From an uncultured Bacteroidales bacterium (GTDB taxonomy: Bacteria > Bacteroidota > Bacteroidia > Bacteroidales > Paludibacteraceae), in assembly GCA_902792535.1 (NCBI GenBank), contig CADAZU010000018.1:1-32119 (forward strand): a DNA stretch of 32,119 nucleotides. The letters are read 5' to 3'. A program made the translations under genes and the position numbers. The notes under the pieces were generated by a model. That model was not told where the DNA came from. It was given only the letters and a program-made list of their open reading frames with translations, and did no database searches. Below are positions 16,819 to 25,181 of the stretch, piece after piece. Within the stretch, counting starts at the first letter, position 1, and each line of letters starts with the position of its first letter.

Positions 16819-17790
16819 ATGGATATTTCTGTAATAGTGCCTCTGTACAATGAGGCGGAGTCGCTGCCGAAACTCTACGAGTGGATCGCACGCGTAATGA
16901 AGGAAAACAAGTTTTCCTATGAGATCATTTTCGTCAATGACGGCTCAACTGATGAGTCGTGGAGCGTCATAGAGAAATTACAAAGTGACCAAGTACCAAG
17001 TACAAAGGAGCGTGGTGAGGTGCACGGGATCTGTTTCCGCCGGAATTATGGTAAGAGCGCGGCGTTGTATTGCGGATTCAAGGCTGCAAAAGGCGATGTG
17101 GTGATTACCATGGATGCGGACCTGCAGGACAGCCCGGACGAGATCCCCGAACTCTACCGGATGATCATGGAGGAGGGTTATGACCTCGTGAGCGGCTGGA
17201 AGCAGAAACGGTATGACAACAAGTTGACCAAGAACCTGCCGTCCAAACTGTTCAACGCCACGGCGCGCAAGGTAACCGGCATTCAGCTGCACGACATGAA
17301 CTGCGGACTGAAAGCCTACCGTCTGGAGGTTGTGAAGAACATAGAGGTATTCAGCGAGATGCACCGATATATCCCTTATCTGGCGAAGAACGCCGGATTT
17401 ACCAAGATCGGCGAGAAAGTGGTGCAACACCGCAAACGCGAGTTCGGTACGTCCAAGTTCGGTCTGAACCGTTTCGTGAACGGCTATCTGGACCTGATGA
17501 CCCTTTGGTTCCTTAACAAATTCGGCAAACAGCCGATGCACTTCTTCGGTTTGGTAGGAAGCCTGATGTTCCTGATCGGATTTATCGCTGTGATCGTTGT
17601 GGGAGGCATGAAATGGTATGCGCTGGCGCACCATGTGCCGGCAATGTTGGTTGGCGTGAACCCGTATTTCCATATTGCTATTCTGATGATGATCTTGGGT
17701 TGTATGTTGTTCCTTGCGGGCTTCTTAGCCGAGCTGGTGATCCGCAATTCGCCTTCGCGGAACGATTACCTGATCAAAGAAGAGATTTGA
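16819..17790 (+). CDS. GT2 glycosyltransferase, polyprenyl-phosphate sugar synthase type
   Basis: A 323-residue protein starting MDISVIVPLYNEAESLPKLY. FVNDGSTDES, RRNYGKSAALYCGFKAAKGD and MDADLQDSPDEIP (Asp99 and Asp101) mark the catalytic domain. The MNCGLKAYR segment and two C-terminal helices with LAELVIRNSP follow. It likely loads a sugar onto a polyprenyl phosphate or acts in envelope glycan synthesis. Residues about 54-64 (LQSDQVPSTKE) come from a repeat element nearly identical to one in the peptidase gene and are not part of the normal fold. Composition matches the bulk of the window, unlike the other GT2 at 13947. Followed 11 bases later by an unknown gene. Confidence 0.9.
   Translation: MDISVIVPLYNEAESLPKLYEWIARVMKENKFSYEIIFVNDGSTDESWSVIEKLQSDQVPSTKERGEVHGICFRRNYGKSAALYCGFKAAKGDVVITMDADLQDSPDEIPELYRMIMEEGYDLVSGWKQKRYDNKLTKNLPSKLFNATARKVTGIQLHDMNCGLKAYRLEVVKNIEVFSEMHRYIPYLAKNAGFTKIGEKVVQHRKREFGTSKFGLNRFVNGYLDLMTLWFLNKFGKQPMHFFGLVGSLMFLIGFIAVIVVGGMKWYALAHHVPAMLVGVNPYFHIAILMMILGCMLFLAGFLAELVIRNSPSRNDYLIKEEI
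16979..17007 (+). repeat. Short-period repeat element (CCAAGTA type), copy 3, inside the GT2 gene
   Basis: Units TACAAAG, TGACCAAG, TACCAAG, TACAAAG (7-8-7-7 bases), read in the same phase as the copy at 1671, giving QSDQVPSTK. It lies between IEKL and GEVHGICFRRNYG, a surface loop. Confidence 0.85.
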
Positions 17791-17826
17791 AAGGATGAAG
17801 GATGGAAGATGAAAAGACGAAGGAAT
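17790..17826 (+). repeat. Heptamer-like purine array at a gene junction
   Basis: AAGGATG, AAGGATG, GAAGATG, then AAAAGACGAAGG span the gap after the GT2 gene and the first codons of the next one. The start ATG at 17802 is inside the array. Confidence 0.6.
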
Positions 17827-19037
17827 TAGGTAACCAAGTGAATACGATAGAGCGTGCGCTGGGCGAATGTATGGTGGAGACCGCAGCAACGGTCGTTCGC
17901 GTGTGGCTGAACGAGTTGGGAGAAATAAATCCGTACGAGCAAGCGTTGCACTCCATCCGCACTCGATACCATGAGGTGTTCGTCAAATGGCTGAACATAG
18001 ACGACCCGGAAGCGGAGAGTGAACTGGACAAAATCACGGGCGAGATGTACCAGTTATGCGACGCCGTGTATGCTGATATTCGTCTCAAACGCGGACTCTC
18101 GCCGGAGATGCATGGTTTTAATCCGAAGACCGTTTCGTCTGTGCTGAACTATTTCCAGAATTGCATCCAGTTGACGGAAAAGGATTTTAAGTGGTTAGAC
18201 GATGCGATGCATGACCCAAAGCAGACCGGAGCGGCGTTGATTGCTATAACGGCGCTGACCCGGAACCTGCGCGAGTGTTTCTCTATCGATGGCATGTATG
18301 CGCTGATAGGGGGCATAGACAGCGAGGTGGAGGTGGTTGCCAACCACTGTCTGGTCAATGTGATCTCGCTGCTGATCCATTACGACGTGCGGATCGATTT
18401 CTTCCCGTCCATCCAAGAGGAGTTTGCCCTTCAGATCTCGGAACCGGAGAAAGAAGACAAAGCGTTTGAAATGCTCTGTACGCTGGTGGAATACTCCAAG
18501 AAATCGCTGCTGGAAGAGTTCGCAACCGGTATGATGCCGCTGAATTGGCTGCCGGAGAGCATGCAGAAGCTGGTTCAGGCGTCCGGCATTCAGAATGACC
18601 ACAAGACGTTCTATTCCTGGGTACCCAAAGCCGAAGTGGAGTACATGACGGAGTTGGTGAACAACCTGCCCGGGACGTGGGTCTATCAAGAGCTCGTCGG
18701 AAATGATATTGAGAAAGAGAAGTTCCTCGTGAAGATCGCGGTCGAGTGCGGTTACCGGGACTATCTGTGGCTCAAGCCGCGCGCAGCCGGACAAGTCTAC
18801 CGTGATAAGTTGCGCGAAGGAGCGAATGAGCCGATTGATTACATCAATTATGCTCATTGCCTGATGGTTTTAGGCGACCGGATGATGGCGTTTGAGAACT
18901 ATCGGTTGGCGCGTCAAGCCTGCGGTTCGCTCAAAGATTTCTATGCCCTTTTCCGTCCGGACAGGCGTGCTCTGGTGGATCATGGCGTGCCGATGGACTT
19001 CGTCTATTTCATCGAAGATAATTTGGTGAAGGGGTGA
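17802..19037 (+). CDS. Conserved-looking protein of unknown function, mostly helical
   Basis: A 411-residue protein with no signal peptide or membrane helix, rich in predicted alpha helix (for example ALGECMVETAATVVRVWLNE and YINYAHCLMVLGDRMMAFEN). The last 100 residues look like tetratricopeptide-type helical pairs (INYAHCLMVLGDRMMAFENY, RLARQACGSLKDFYALFRPD). I do not recognise a named family. It is 11 bases after the GT2 gene and shares its strand, so it is probably cotranscribed. The first ~10 codons (MEDEKTKELG) come from a short repeat array, so an alternative start such as the GTG at about 17838 cannot be excluded. It ends in a heptamer array shared with the convergent gene. Confidence 0.7.
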   Translation: MEDEKTKELGNQVNTIERALGECMVETAATVVRVWLNELGEINPYEQALHSIRTRYHEVFVKWLNIDDPEAESELDKITGEMYQLCDAVYADIRLKRGLSPEMHGFNPKTVSSVLNYFQNCIQLTEKDFKWLDDAMHDPKQTGAALIAITALTRNLRECFSIDGMYALIGGIDSEVEVVANHCLVNVISLLIHYDVRIDFFPSIQEEFALQISEPEKEDKAFEMLCTLVEYSKKSLLEEFATGMMPLNWLPESMQKLVQASGIQNDHKTFYSWVPKAEVEYMTELVNNLPGTWVYQELVGNDIEKEKFLVKIAVECGYRDYLWLKPRAAGQVYRDKLREGANEPIDYINYAHCLMVLGDRMMAFENYRLARQACGSLKDFYALFRPDRRALVDHGVPMDFVYFIEDNLVKG

Positions 19038-19059
19038 CGGGTTACCGGTTACGGGTCAG
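19032..19059. repeat. Four heptamers spanning two convergent stop codons
   Basis: GGGTGAC, GGGTTAC, CGGTTAC, GGGTCAG run without gaps. The first supplies the TGA of the unknown gene (19035-19037) and the last supplies the TGA of the convergent PagL-like gene (19058-19056). Confidence 0.75.
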
Positions 19060-20375
19060 AATGCGACGCCGAGTCCGGCATCAATGAACTCAGCACGAAC
19101 ACCGTGGGTCTTAAGACCCAGTTGGACAAAGAGATGGTCCAGCACATGGTATTTCAGCACAAACTGCATATAGCACCATCCGTCCTGATAATTGCTGGCG
19201 TCCGTGAAGTCATATTGATAGAAAATACCGCGGTTTAACGGTGTGCCGGCATCGTCCATCTCCTTTGCGCCCTGACCTTTATCCCATGATTTTTTGCCGA
19301 CAAACGGCTCTAAGTTCTTGATCGGATCATAGACGTAGAAACCGACATGGATTCCGGCGGTCAGATGCCCGATGATGAACTCCGGCTGGATCGAGATACC
19401 TGCGCGGAAACAATTCGCCAATTTACTCTCCTTGAGATACGTTTTGCCAAAATAGGTAACCGGTGCATCGGGGAACGCCTCTTTGGCGCCCGGGATATTA
19501 TTGCTGACACTCCTGTAGTAACCGTCGTAGAAAGCGTCAATACCTGCTCCGATACGGAAGATGGAGACGGGTACCCAATAAGCCGCCACTTTGACCGTAG
19601 CCGCTCCGAAGAACTGCATCTTGGGATAGTTGTCGCGGTAATAATTCTGCTTCACACCTCCGGTCGCGCTGATCTCCACCGCCCAAGGTTTGTCCACGCC
19701 GTCATACAGTTTGCGCGGCACGTCGGGATCGGGTTTTTCGTATTGTTTCGCCCCCGGTTGGTAACGCACCCCTAATTCGCCGCCGAACATGTTATAACCC
19801 GCGTTCGGGTGCATGATCGAACCGTTCGATATATGATGCCAGCCGCCGTTGAGGGTGATCTCCCAGCCGTCCTTGATCGGGAAATCCATATATAGCTCCA
19901 ATGCCAGATACGCGTTCAGGATCGAACCGATGGACCAGTTCGCGTCCTTGTGATCCAGGTAGAGGTGTTCGCCTTTGTAAGTGTTGGCATATGTCTTGGT
20001 GACCGCCGCGAGACCGACCGTCGGACGCGCGCCGATACGGAAATGCGTACCATTATAAAACGGCATATTGATATACCCATAGGCTGCGATGGCGGACCCC
20101 AGAATCGTGTCATTTCCCAGATTCAGATAACGTGCTCCGACGCCGATGGAGGCATTGTTCCATTGCTGCAGGCTATGCCACCTGCCGGTGGGCAGAAATT
20201 CTACCGTGAACGCCGCTCCCGGCACGACCGGAGTGGGGCGAAGCCAAGGCGACACTTTCTCGTCCGGCAGCATGAATAGACCTGTTCCGGAGAGACGGTA
20301 TGCCAACTCATAATGGGAGAGCGCAAATGCCTGCAAAGAGGCAAAGAGCAATATGATAGAAAGTGTTTTTTTCAT
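19056..20375 (-). CDS. Acyloxyacyl hydrolase / PagL-like lipid A deacylase candidate (outer membrane)
   Basis: A 439-residue protein with a signal peptide (MKKTLSIILLFASLQAFA, cleaved about residue 18) and a beta-barrel composition. GGWHHISNGSIMHPNAGYN carries the His-x-Ser-Asn pattern that marks the active site of PagL-type lipid A 3-O-deacylases. It may remove an acyl chain from lipid A in the outer membrane. It is far longer than typical PagL (about 170-190 residues), a size seen in Bacteroidota acyloxyacyl hydrolases as I recall. An in-frame ATG at 20408 lies upstream of the -7 box and is not used. It has its own promoter, divergent from murC. Confidence 0.7.
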   Translation of the reverse strand: MKKTLSIILLFASLQAFALSHYELAYRLSGTGLFMLPDEKVSPWLRPTPVVPGAAFTVEFLPTGRWHSLQQWNNASIGVGARYLNLGNDTILGSAIAAYGYINMPFYNGTHFRIGARPTVGLAAVTKTYANTYKGEHLYLDHKDANWSIGSILNAYLALELYMDFPIKDGWEITLNGGWHHISNGSIMHPNAGYNMFGGELGVRYQPGAKQYEKPDPDVPRKLYDGVDKPWAVEISATGGVKQNYYRDNYPKMQFFGAATVKVAAYWVPVSIFRIGAGIDAFYDGYYRSVSNNIPGAKEAFPDAPVTYFGKTYLKESKLANCFRAGISIQPEFIIGHLTAGIHVGFYVYDPIKNLEPFVGKKSWDKGQGAKEMDDAGTPLNRGIFYQYDFTDASNYQDGWCYMQFVLKYHVLDHLFVQLGLKTHGVRAEFIDAGLGVAF

Positions 20376-20385
20376 TTTTCCGCTG

Positions 20386-20415
20386 CAAAGGTACGTTTTT
20401 TTTTGCATATATCAA
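20386..20415 (-). promoter_or_regulatory. Promoter for the PagL-like gene, overlapping the murC promoter
   Basis: Minus strand: TTG at 20415-20413, 19 bases, TACCTTTG at 20393-20386, about 11 bases before the ATG. Its TTG box and the one for murC sit at the two ends of TTGCATATATCAA. Confidence 0.65.
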
Positions 20416-20433
20416 AATTTTTTTGTACTTTTG
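20403..20433 (+). promoter_or_regulatory. Promoter for the murC-ftsQAZ operon
   Basis: TTGCATATATCAA starts at 20403; 20 bases after the TTG comes TACTTTTG (20426-20433), 25 bases before the murC ATG. Only promoter-like site seen before 26132 on this strand. Confidence 0.65.
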
Positions 20434-20458
20434 TGCCCAAATTGCGTGATAAGAAATC

Positions 20459-21862
20459 ATGATTTCGTCTCAAAACATACAAAATTTCTTTTTTCTGGGT
20501 ATCGGCGGCATAGGGATGAGTGCCCTTGCGCGCTATTTTCACCATCATGGCTACCCCGTGAGCGGTTATGACCGCACTCCTTCTGCGCTGACCCGCGAGA
20601 TGGAGACGGAGGGGATTCGGATTACGTATGTGGACGATCCTGCAATTCTCCATTCTCAATTCTCTGATAATCGTGCCCCTTCGGGGCTAAGAACTCTCAA
20701 TTCCCGCAACACGCTCGTCGTGCGCACGCCGGCTGTTCCGGAGGATAGCGCTATATACACGTATTTGCGAGAGCAGGGATTCGACATCCGCAAGCGTTCG
20801 GAAGTGCTGGGAATGGTGACGCGGGAGAAGAAAGCGCTTTGCGTTGCCGGCACGCACGGCAAGACGACGACCAGCACGATGTTGGCGCACCTGCTGAATC
20901 CCGTGAATGCGTTCCTCGGCGGAATCAGCATGAACTACGGCACGAATGTGCTGATGGACAAGGAGAGCGAATATGTGGTGGTGGAGGCGGATGAATACGA
21001 CCGCTCGTTCCATCGGCTGACGCCGTATATATCTGTAGTGACGGCGGTCGATGCCGACCATCTGGATATCTACGGAACCGCGGAGGCGTACCGCGAGGCG
21101 TTTGCTCATTACACGAGCCTCATCACCGGTGCGCTGGTGATGAAGCACGGCATCGCGTTGGAACCGAGGCTGCAACCCGGCGTCAAATGCTATACGTACG
21201 GAGCAGGCGGCGATTTCTATGCCGAGAATATCCGCGTGAGCGAGGGACAGATTGTCTTTGATTTCCACACACCGGAGGACGTGGTGCATGATATAGAATT
21301 AGGTGTACCCGTGTGGGTGAACATAGAGAACGCCGTGGCTGCGATGAGTGTTGCATGGCTGGTGAATAAGGAGAAAAATACTCATTATTCATTATTCATT
21401 AACCACTTGAAAGAAGCGGTAGCATCCTTCAAGGGCGTGCAACGGCGCTTCAATATCCATCTCAACACGCCGAAGGTGGCGTATATAGACGACTATGCGC
21501 ACCATCCGCAGGAGATCGCAACGGCGATAGATTCGATCCGAAAGGTGTATCCTTCTCGCAGGCTGATCGGTGTGTTCCAACCACACCTATATACTCGCAC
21601 GCGCGATTTTGCGGACGGGTTTAGAAAAGTGCTGGCTACCATGGACGAATGTGTCCTGCTGCCGATCTATCCGGCGCGCGAGGAACCGATCCCCGGTGTC
21701 ACGAGTGAAATATTAGGCGGCAAAGTTGTTCAAAAGAGCGAACTGGTGGATGAGTTGAAACGCAGAGTTGCTGCATCCAAGGAGCCGGTGGTCGTGCTGA
21801 CCGTCGGAGCCGGAGACATAGATCGGCTGGTGCCTGCAGTAGCAAAGGGATTGAGTGAATGA
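20459..21862 (+). CDS. murC: UDP-N-acetylmuramate--L-alanine ligase
   Basis: A 467-residue Mur ligase that joins L-alanine to UDP-MurNAc, the first peptide step of peptidoglycan synthesis, in the cytoplasm. The N-terminal Rossmann loop is FFLGIGGIGMSALARYF, the ATP loop is CVAGTHGKTTTSTMLAHLL, and the central domain has VEADEYDRSFHRL and DADHLDIYG; the C-terminal domain has DDYAHHPQEI and FQPHLYTRTRDF. Two in-frame stretches are foreign to the family: residues about 63-84 (ILHSQFSDNRAPSGLRTLNS) and a loop THYSLFINHL before the SFKGVQRRF motif. Both come from short repeats. The stop overlaps ftsQ (ATGA). Confidence 0.95.
   Translation: MISSQNIQNFFFLGIGGIGMSALARYFHHHGYPVSGYDRTPSALTREMETEGIRITYVDDPAILHSQFSDNRAPSGLRTLNSRNTLVVRTPAVPEDSAIYTYLREQGFDIRKRSEVLGMVTREKKALCVAGTHGKTTTSTMLAHLLNPVNAFLGGISMNYGTNVLMDKESEYVVVEADEYDRSFHRLTPYISVVTAVDADHLDIYGTAEAYREAFAHYTSLITGALVMKHGIALEPRLQPGVKCYTYGAGGDFYAENIRVSEGQIVFDFHTPEDVVHDIELGVPVWVNIENAVAAMSVAWLVNKEKNTHYSLFINHLKEAVASFKGVQRRFNIHLNTPKVAYIDDYAHHPQEIATAIDSIRKVYPSRRLIGVFQPHLYTRTRDFADGFRKVLATMDECVLLPIYPAREEPIPGVTSEILGGKVVQKSELVDELKRRVAASKEPVVVLTVGAGDIDRLVPAVAKGLSE
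20644..20703 (+). repeat. Heptamer array plus hairpin inside murC
   Basis: AATTCTC, CATTCTC, AATTCTC (20644-20664) is followed by the perfect hairpin GCCCC-TTC-GGGGC (20675-20687) and a further CTCTCAATTC (20694-20703). It is open in the murC frame and adds about 20 residues. Confidence 0.75.
21379..21403 (+). repeat. Heptamer array inside murC, second site
   Basis: After ACTC come ATTATTC, ATTATTC, ATTAACC: three heptamers making 21 bases, a whole number of codons (encoding HYSLFIN with flanking bases). Confidence 0.7.
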
Positions 21863-22599
21863 GTGTCGGACGGATCATATGGAGTTGTGTGGGAATCGCG
21901 GTCATGGCGGGACTTATGGCGGCGGCGATTGCTTGGGGGTATATATCCCGTCCGGCGGAAGAGCCGTGTACCGCATTGGAATATATCATTGAGGACCGCG
22001 CGGAGCGGATGTATCTGTCGGAGAGCGAGTTGACGGCATTGCTGGTGGGGCAGGATATTTACCCGGTGGGTAAGACGCTGAACACCGTGGCGCTTCACCG
22101 GATAGAGAATGCGATCCAACATCACCCGATGGTGCGCAAGGCGGAGTGCTATCTGACTCCGAGACATATCGTCCGTGTCCGTCTGACCCAGCGCGTGCCT
22201 CTTCTGCGCGTGCAGACGCCGGTGGACACATACCTGATAGATACGGATCGCAAGGTGATGCAGGCGCGCAATAGTGTGCGCGACGAAGTGCCGCTGGTCA
22301 CGGGCAATGTGGGAACACAGATGGCTTCGGGTCGGCTGGCGGATTTCGCTCAGTGGCTGCAGGACGAACCTTATTGGCAGGAGCGGATTCACCATCTCTA
22401 TGTCCAAACGCCGATCATGGTCTATCTCTATATGCGCGGAGAAAACCAGCCGCGGGTGGTGATGGGGGCTATGCACGGCTATGAGCGGAAACTGAAGAAA
22501 CTAAGGACTTTTTACCGGAACAGCCCGGAAGAAGTGAAAGCAAAAAACTATACCGAACTGGACTTGCGCTTTCGCGGGCAGGTGATCGGTAGATATTAA
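21859..22599 (+). CDS. ftsQ: Cell division protein FtsQ
   Basis: A 246-residue single-pass protein. One N-terminal helix (residues about 5-27) is followed by a POTRA-like region with YLSESELTALLVGQD and ENAIQHHPMVRKAECYLTPR, then VRLTQRVPLLRVQT and YLIDTDRKVM. FtsQ links cytoplasmic and periplasmic parts of the divisome. The call is by fold pattern and position between murC and ftsA, since FtsQ is weakly conserved. It begins in the murC stop codon and ends 25 bases before ftsA. Confidence 0.9.
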   Translation: MSVGRIIWSCVGIAVMAGLMAAAIAWGYISRPAEEPCTALEYIIEDRAERMYLSESELTALLVGQDIYPVGKTLNTVALHRIENAIQHHPMVRKAECYLTPRHIVRVRLTQRVPLLRVQTPVDTYLIDTDRKVMQARNSVRDEVPLVTGNVGTQMASGRLADFAQWLQDEPYWQERIHHLYVQTPIMVYLYMRGENQPRVVMGAMHGYERKLKKLRTFYRNSPEEVKAKNYTELDLRFRGQVIGRY

Positions 22600-22624
22600 A
22601 CATAAACTTTAACTATTTACACAA

Positions 22625-23908
22625 ATGGCAAAGAAACAACCTCAAACAGCGGATTCTCTTCCCCTTGTGGCATTGGACTTGGGAAGCGACAGCGTGCGCG
22701 CCATGGCGGCGCGGCGTATTGCGCAAGACTTGTTCCAGATCTTGGGCGTAGAGGAACGACCGCAAAAACAAGGCAATGTATGTGTGGAGCAGGGTGTGAT
22801 CACGCAATCCAGCAATGCGGGATACGTGATCGCCGAGATCCTGAAACTGCTCGCAAACCGCATCGGCGTGGACGAGTTGCCGATGGCGTTTATCTCGATC
22901 GGTGGACAATCGATGCAAATCGCTGCTGTCCATTCGCGGCGCGACCAGGCGCGCAAGAAAGAGATCAGTCAGTCGCTTTTGGACGAAATGGAGCGGGAAT
23001 GTAAGGAGAAGATCGAACTCCGAAACCCAGACGTAGCCGTATTGGGTCTTGTACCCAGTTATTTCAAACTCGACGGAGTGGAGCAGGATGAGTTACCGAG
23101 CCCGGAGCAACGCGCCGCTTTGGTGGAAGCGCACTATACCGCTTTCTGCGGACGCAAGGCGATTGACACCCAGTTGCAGAAATCGTTCTCGCAAGCCGGA
23201 CGGGTTATCGAGCACTCGTTTGTTCGTCCGGAGACGCTGCTGTCCGCTTTCGCGACCTGTGACGGCAATCATGTGCTGATGAACGGCTGCGCCGTACTGG
23301 ATCTCGGTGCACAGACCACTACTTTCACCGCGTACAAAGGCGGGCAGTATCTGATCAACAAAGTGGTGCCGAAAGGCGGCTATCATATCACCCGAATGTT
23401 GGAGCAGCAGGGCTTGGATTTCGCTACGGCGGAAGTGCTGAAGCGTAAGTTCGGTTGCGCTTCGCCGGATTGTCTGGAGAAGAATGTGCGACTTCGTATA
23501 CCCGCTTCGGCGGAGATCGGCGGCGATTTCGTGATCTCTACCCAAGAGTTGGCGGAAGCGATCGAACTCAAACTGCAGGAGATCCTGACGCCGGTATTGG
23601 AGGAGTTGAAGAAAGTGGAAAATCGCATCTCAACGCTCTATATAACCGGCGGCGGCAGTATGCTGCAAGGCTTGGCGGAGTACATCCAGAGCAAGACGGC
23701 CGTCAATGTGCAGTTCGGAGCGCATAACCTGTTGCTCCATCGCGACACGGACGAGAAATACCTTTCGCCGGAATACACTTCGCTCGTCGGTACGATTCTG
23801 CTGGGACAGGATTTCCGCGACAATCATAAGAACCAGCTGGTGCGCAAACCCGGGTTCTTCGACAGAATGAAAGAAAGCACATTAGATATGTTTATTGACC
23901 AAGACTAA
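22625..23908 (+). CDS. ftsA: Cell division protein FtsA
   Basis: A 427-residue actin-like ATPase that tethers FtsZ to the membrane. Visible parts: LVALDLGSDSVRAMAARR (phosphate 1), the 1C/SHS2-like region with FISIGGQSMQIAAVHSRR, AVLDLGAQTTTFTAYKGG (phosphate 2), and YITGGGSMLQGLAEYI (adenosine site). The C-terminus RKPGFFDRMKESTLDMFIDQ fits the membrane-binding helix of the family. The gap to ftsZ is 11 bases. Confidence 0.95.
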   Translation: MAKKQPQTADSLPLVALDLGSDSVRAMAARRIAQDLFQILGVEERPQKQGNVCVEQGVITQSSNAGYVIAEILKLLANRIGVDELPMAFISIGGQSMQIAAVHSRRDQARKKEISQSLLDEMERECKEKIELRNPDVAVLGLVPSYFKLDGVEQDELPSPEQRAALVEAHYTAFCGRKAIDTQLQKSFSQAGRVIEHSFVRPETLLSAFATCDGNHVLMNGCAVLDLGAQTTTFTAYKGGQYLINKVVPKGGYHITRMLEQQGLDFATAEVLKRKFGCASPDCLEKNVRLRIPASAEIGGDFVISTQELAEAIELKLQEILTPVLEELKKVENRISTLYITGGGSMLQGLAEYIQSKTAVNVQFGAHNLLLHRDTDEKYLSPEYTSLVGTILLGQDFRDNHKNQLVRKPGFFDRMKESTLDMFIDQD

Positions 23909-23919
23909 AAACTACGAAT

Positions 23920-25176
23920 ATGAATGAAGATTTAATTACTCTGCCTTTGGAAGGCTTGACAGAAGATAGTATTATCAAAGTGATCGGTGTCGGTGGTGGT
24001 GGCTGCAATGCGGTTAACTATATGCACCGCCAAGGATTGAAGGATGTGTCCTTCTTGGTATGTAACACCGATCGTCAGGTGTTGATCAAATCCTCTGTAC
24101 CGAATAAGTTGCAACTCGGTCCCGGTTTGGGAGCCGGTGGCGATCCGGAGACCGCGCGCCAGTATGCCGAGGAGAGCAGGGATCATATCCGTGAGGCGCT
24201 CAACGATGGCACCCAGATGCTGTTTATTACTGCCGGAATGGGTGGTGGAACAGGAACCGGTGCGTCTGCCGTAGTTGCCGAAGTGGCGCAAGAGATGGGG
24301 ATTCTGACGGTGGGTATTGTGACCATTCCGTTTGCTTTCGAGGGCAAGAAGAAGATCGAAAAAGCGATGACAGGCGTAGCGCGGCTGGCGAAGCATGTGG
24401 ACGCACTCCTTATTATTAATAATGAGAAACTGAAACAGATTTATCCGGAGCTGAACTTGCTCAATGCGTTCTCCAAGTCGGACGACGTGGTAGCCAATGC
24501 GGCGCGCGCGATCGCGGAGATCATTACTGTACCGGGATATATCAATACCGACTTTGCCGACGTGCGCAATACGCTGAAGAAAGGCGGCGTGGCAATCATG
24601 AATATCGGTCGCGCTTCCGGCGAGAAACGTATTACCAACGCCATCAACGACGCCCTCAATTCGCCGCTGGTCAACACCAACGACGTCCACGGAGCGGAGC
24701 GCATTCTGCTCCAGTTCTATTGCTCCACCGAGCACGCTATAGTCATGGAAGAGATCGACCAGATCAACGATTTCGTGCAAGAGGTGGGGGACAATATCGA
24801 GGTGCAATGGGGTGCTTCGATCGACGAGACGCTGGGAGAGGAAGTGCGCGTGACCGTCATTGCTACCGGATACAAAGTGGACGGTCTGCCATCCGAGGAC
24901 GAAGAGGAAGGCAAGAAGACCATCGCGGAAGCCATCGATGCCAATTATCCTCCGCAGACACCGAAACCGATGGAGGACGAACCGGCGCAACTGATCGACC
25001 TGAGTGACACACTTCGCGCAGAGGGCGTAGAACCGCCGGCGCAACCCCGTGAGCGCGCGACTTCGGCTTCGGCGGAAGAGATCGTGATCAAGGTGGAAGA
25101 AGAGGCGGCTCCTGAAGAAAAACCCAAAGAGACCTCTCATCGGCCCTTTGGATGGATTAGAAGAAATAAAAATTAA
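23920..25176 (+). CDS. ftsZ: Cell division protein FtsZ
   Basis: A 418-residue tubulin-like GTPase that forms the division ring. The N-terminal IKVIGVGGGGCNAVNYM, the tubulin signature GGGTGTG (residues 108-114) in ITAGMGGGTGTGASAVVAEV, and GYINTDFADVRNTLKKGGVA are clear. A long acidic, Pro- and Glu-rich linker (about residues 325-400) leads to a C-terminal RPFGWIRRNKN, where partner proteins bind in other bacteria. Length is normal for the phylum. It is followed five bases later by an unknown membrane-protein gene, so that gene is likely expressed with it. Confidence 0.97.
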   Translation: MNEDLITLPLEGLTEDSIIKVIGVGGGGCNAVNYMHRQGLKDVSFLVCNTDRQVLIKSSVPNKLQLGPGLGAGGDPETARQYAEESRDHIREALNDGTQMLFITAGMGGGTGTGASAVVAEVAQEMGILTVGIVTIPFAFEGKKKIEKAMTGVARLAKHVDALLIINNEKLKQIYPELNLLNAFSKSDDVVANAARAIAEIITVPGYINTDFADVRNTLKKGGVAIMNIGRASGEKRITNAINDALNSPLVNTNDVHGAERILLQFYCSTEHAIVMEEIDQINDFVQEVGDNIEVQWGASIDETLGEEVRVTVIATGYKVDGLPSEDEEEGKKTIAEAIDANYPPQTPKPMEDEPAQLIDLSDTLRAEGVEPPAQPRERATSASAEEIVIKVEEEAAPEEKPKETSHRPFGWIRRNKN

Positions 25177-25181
25177 ACTAT

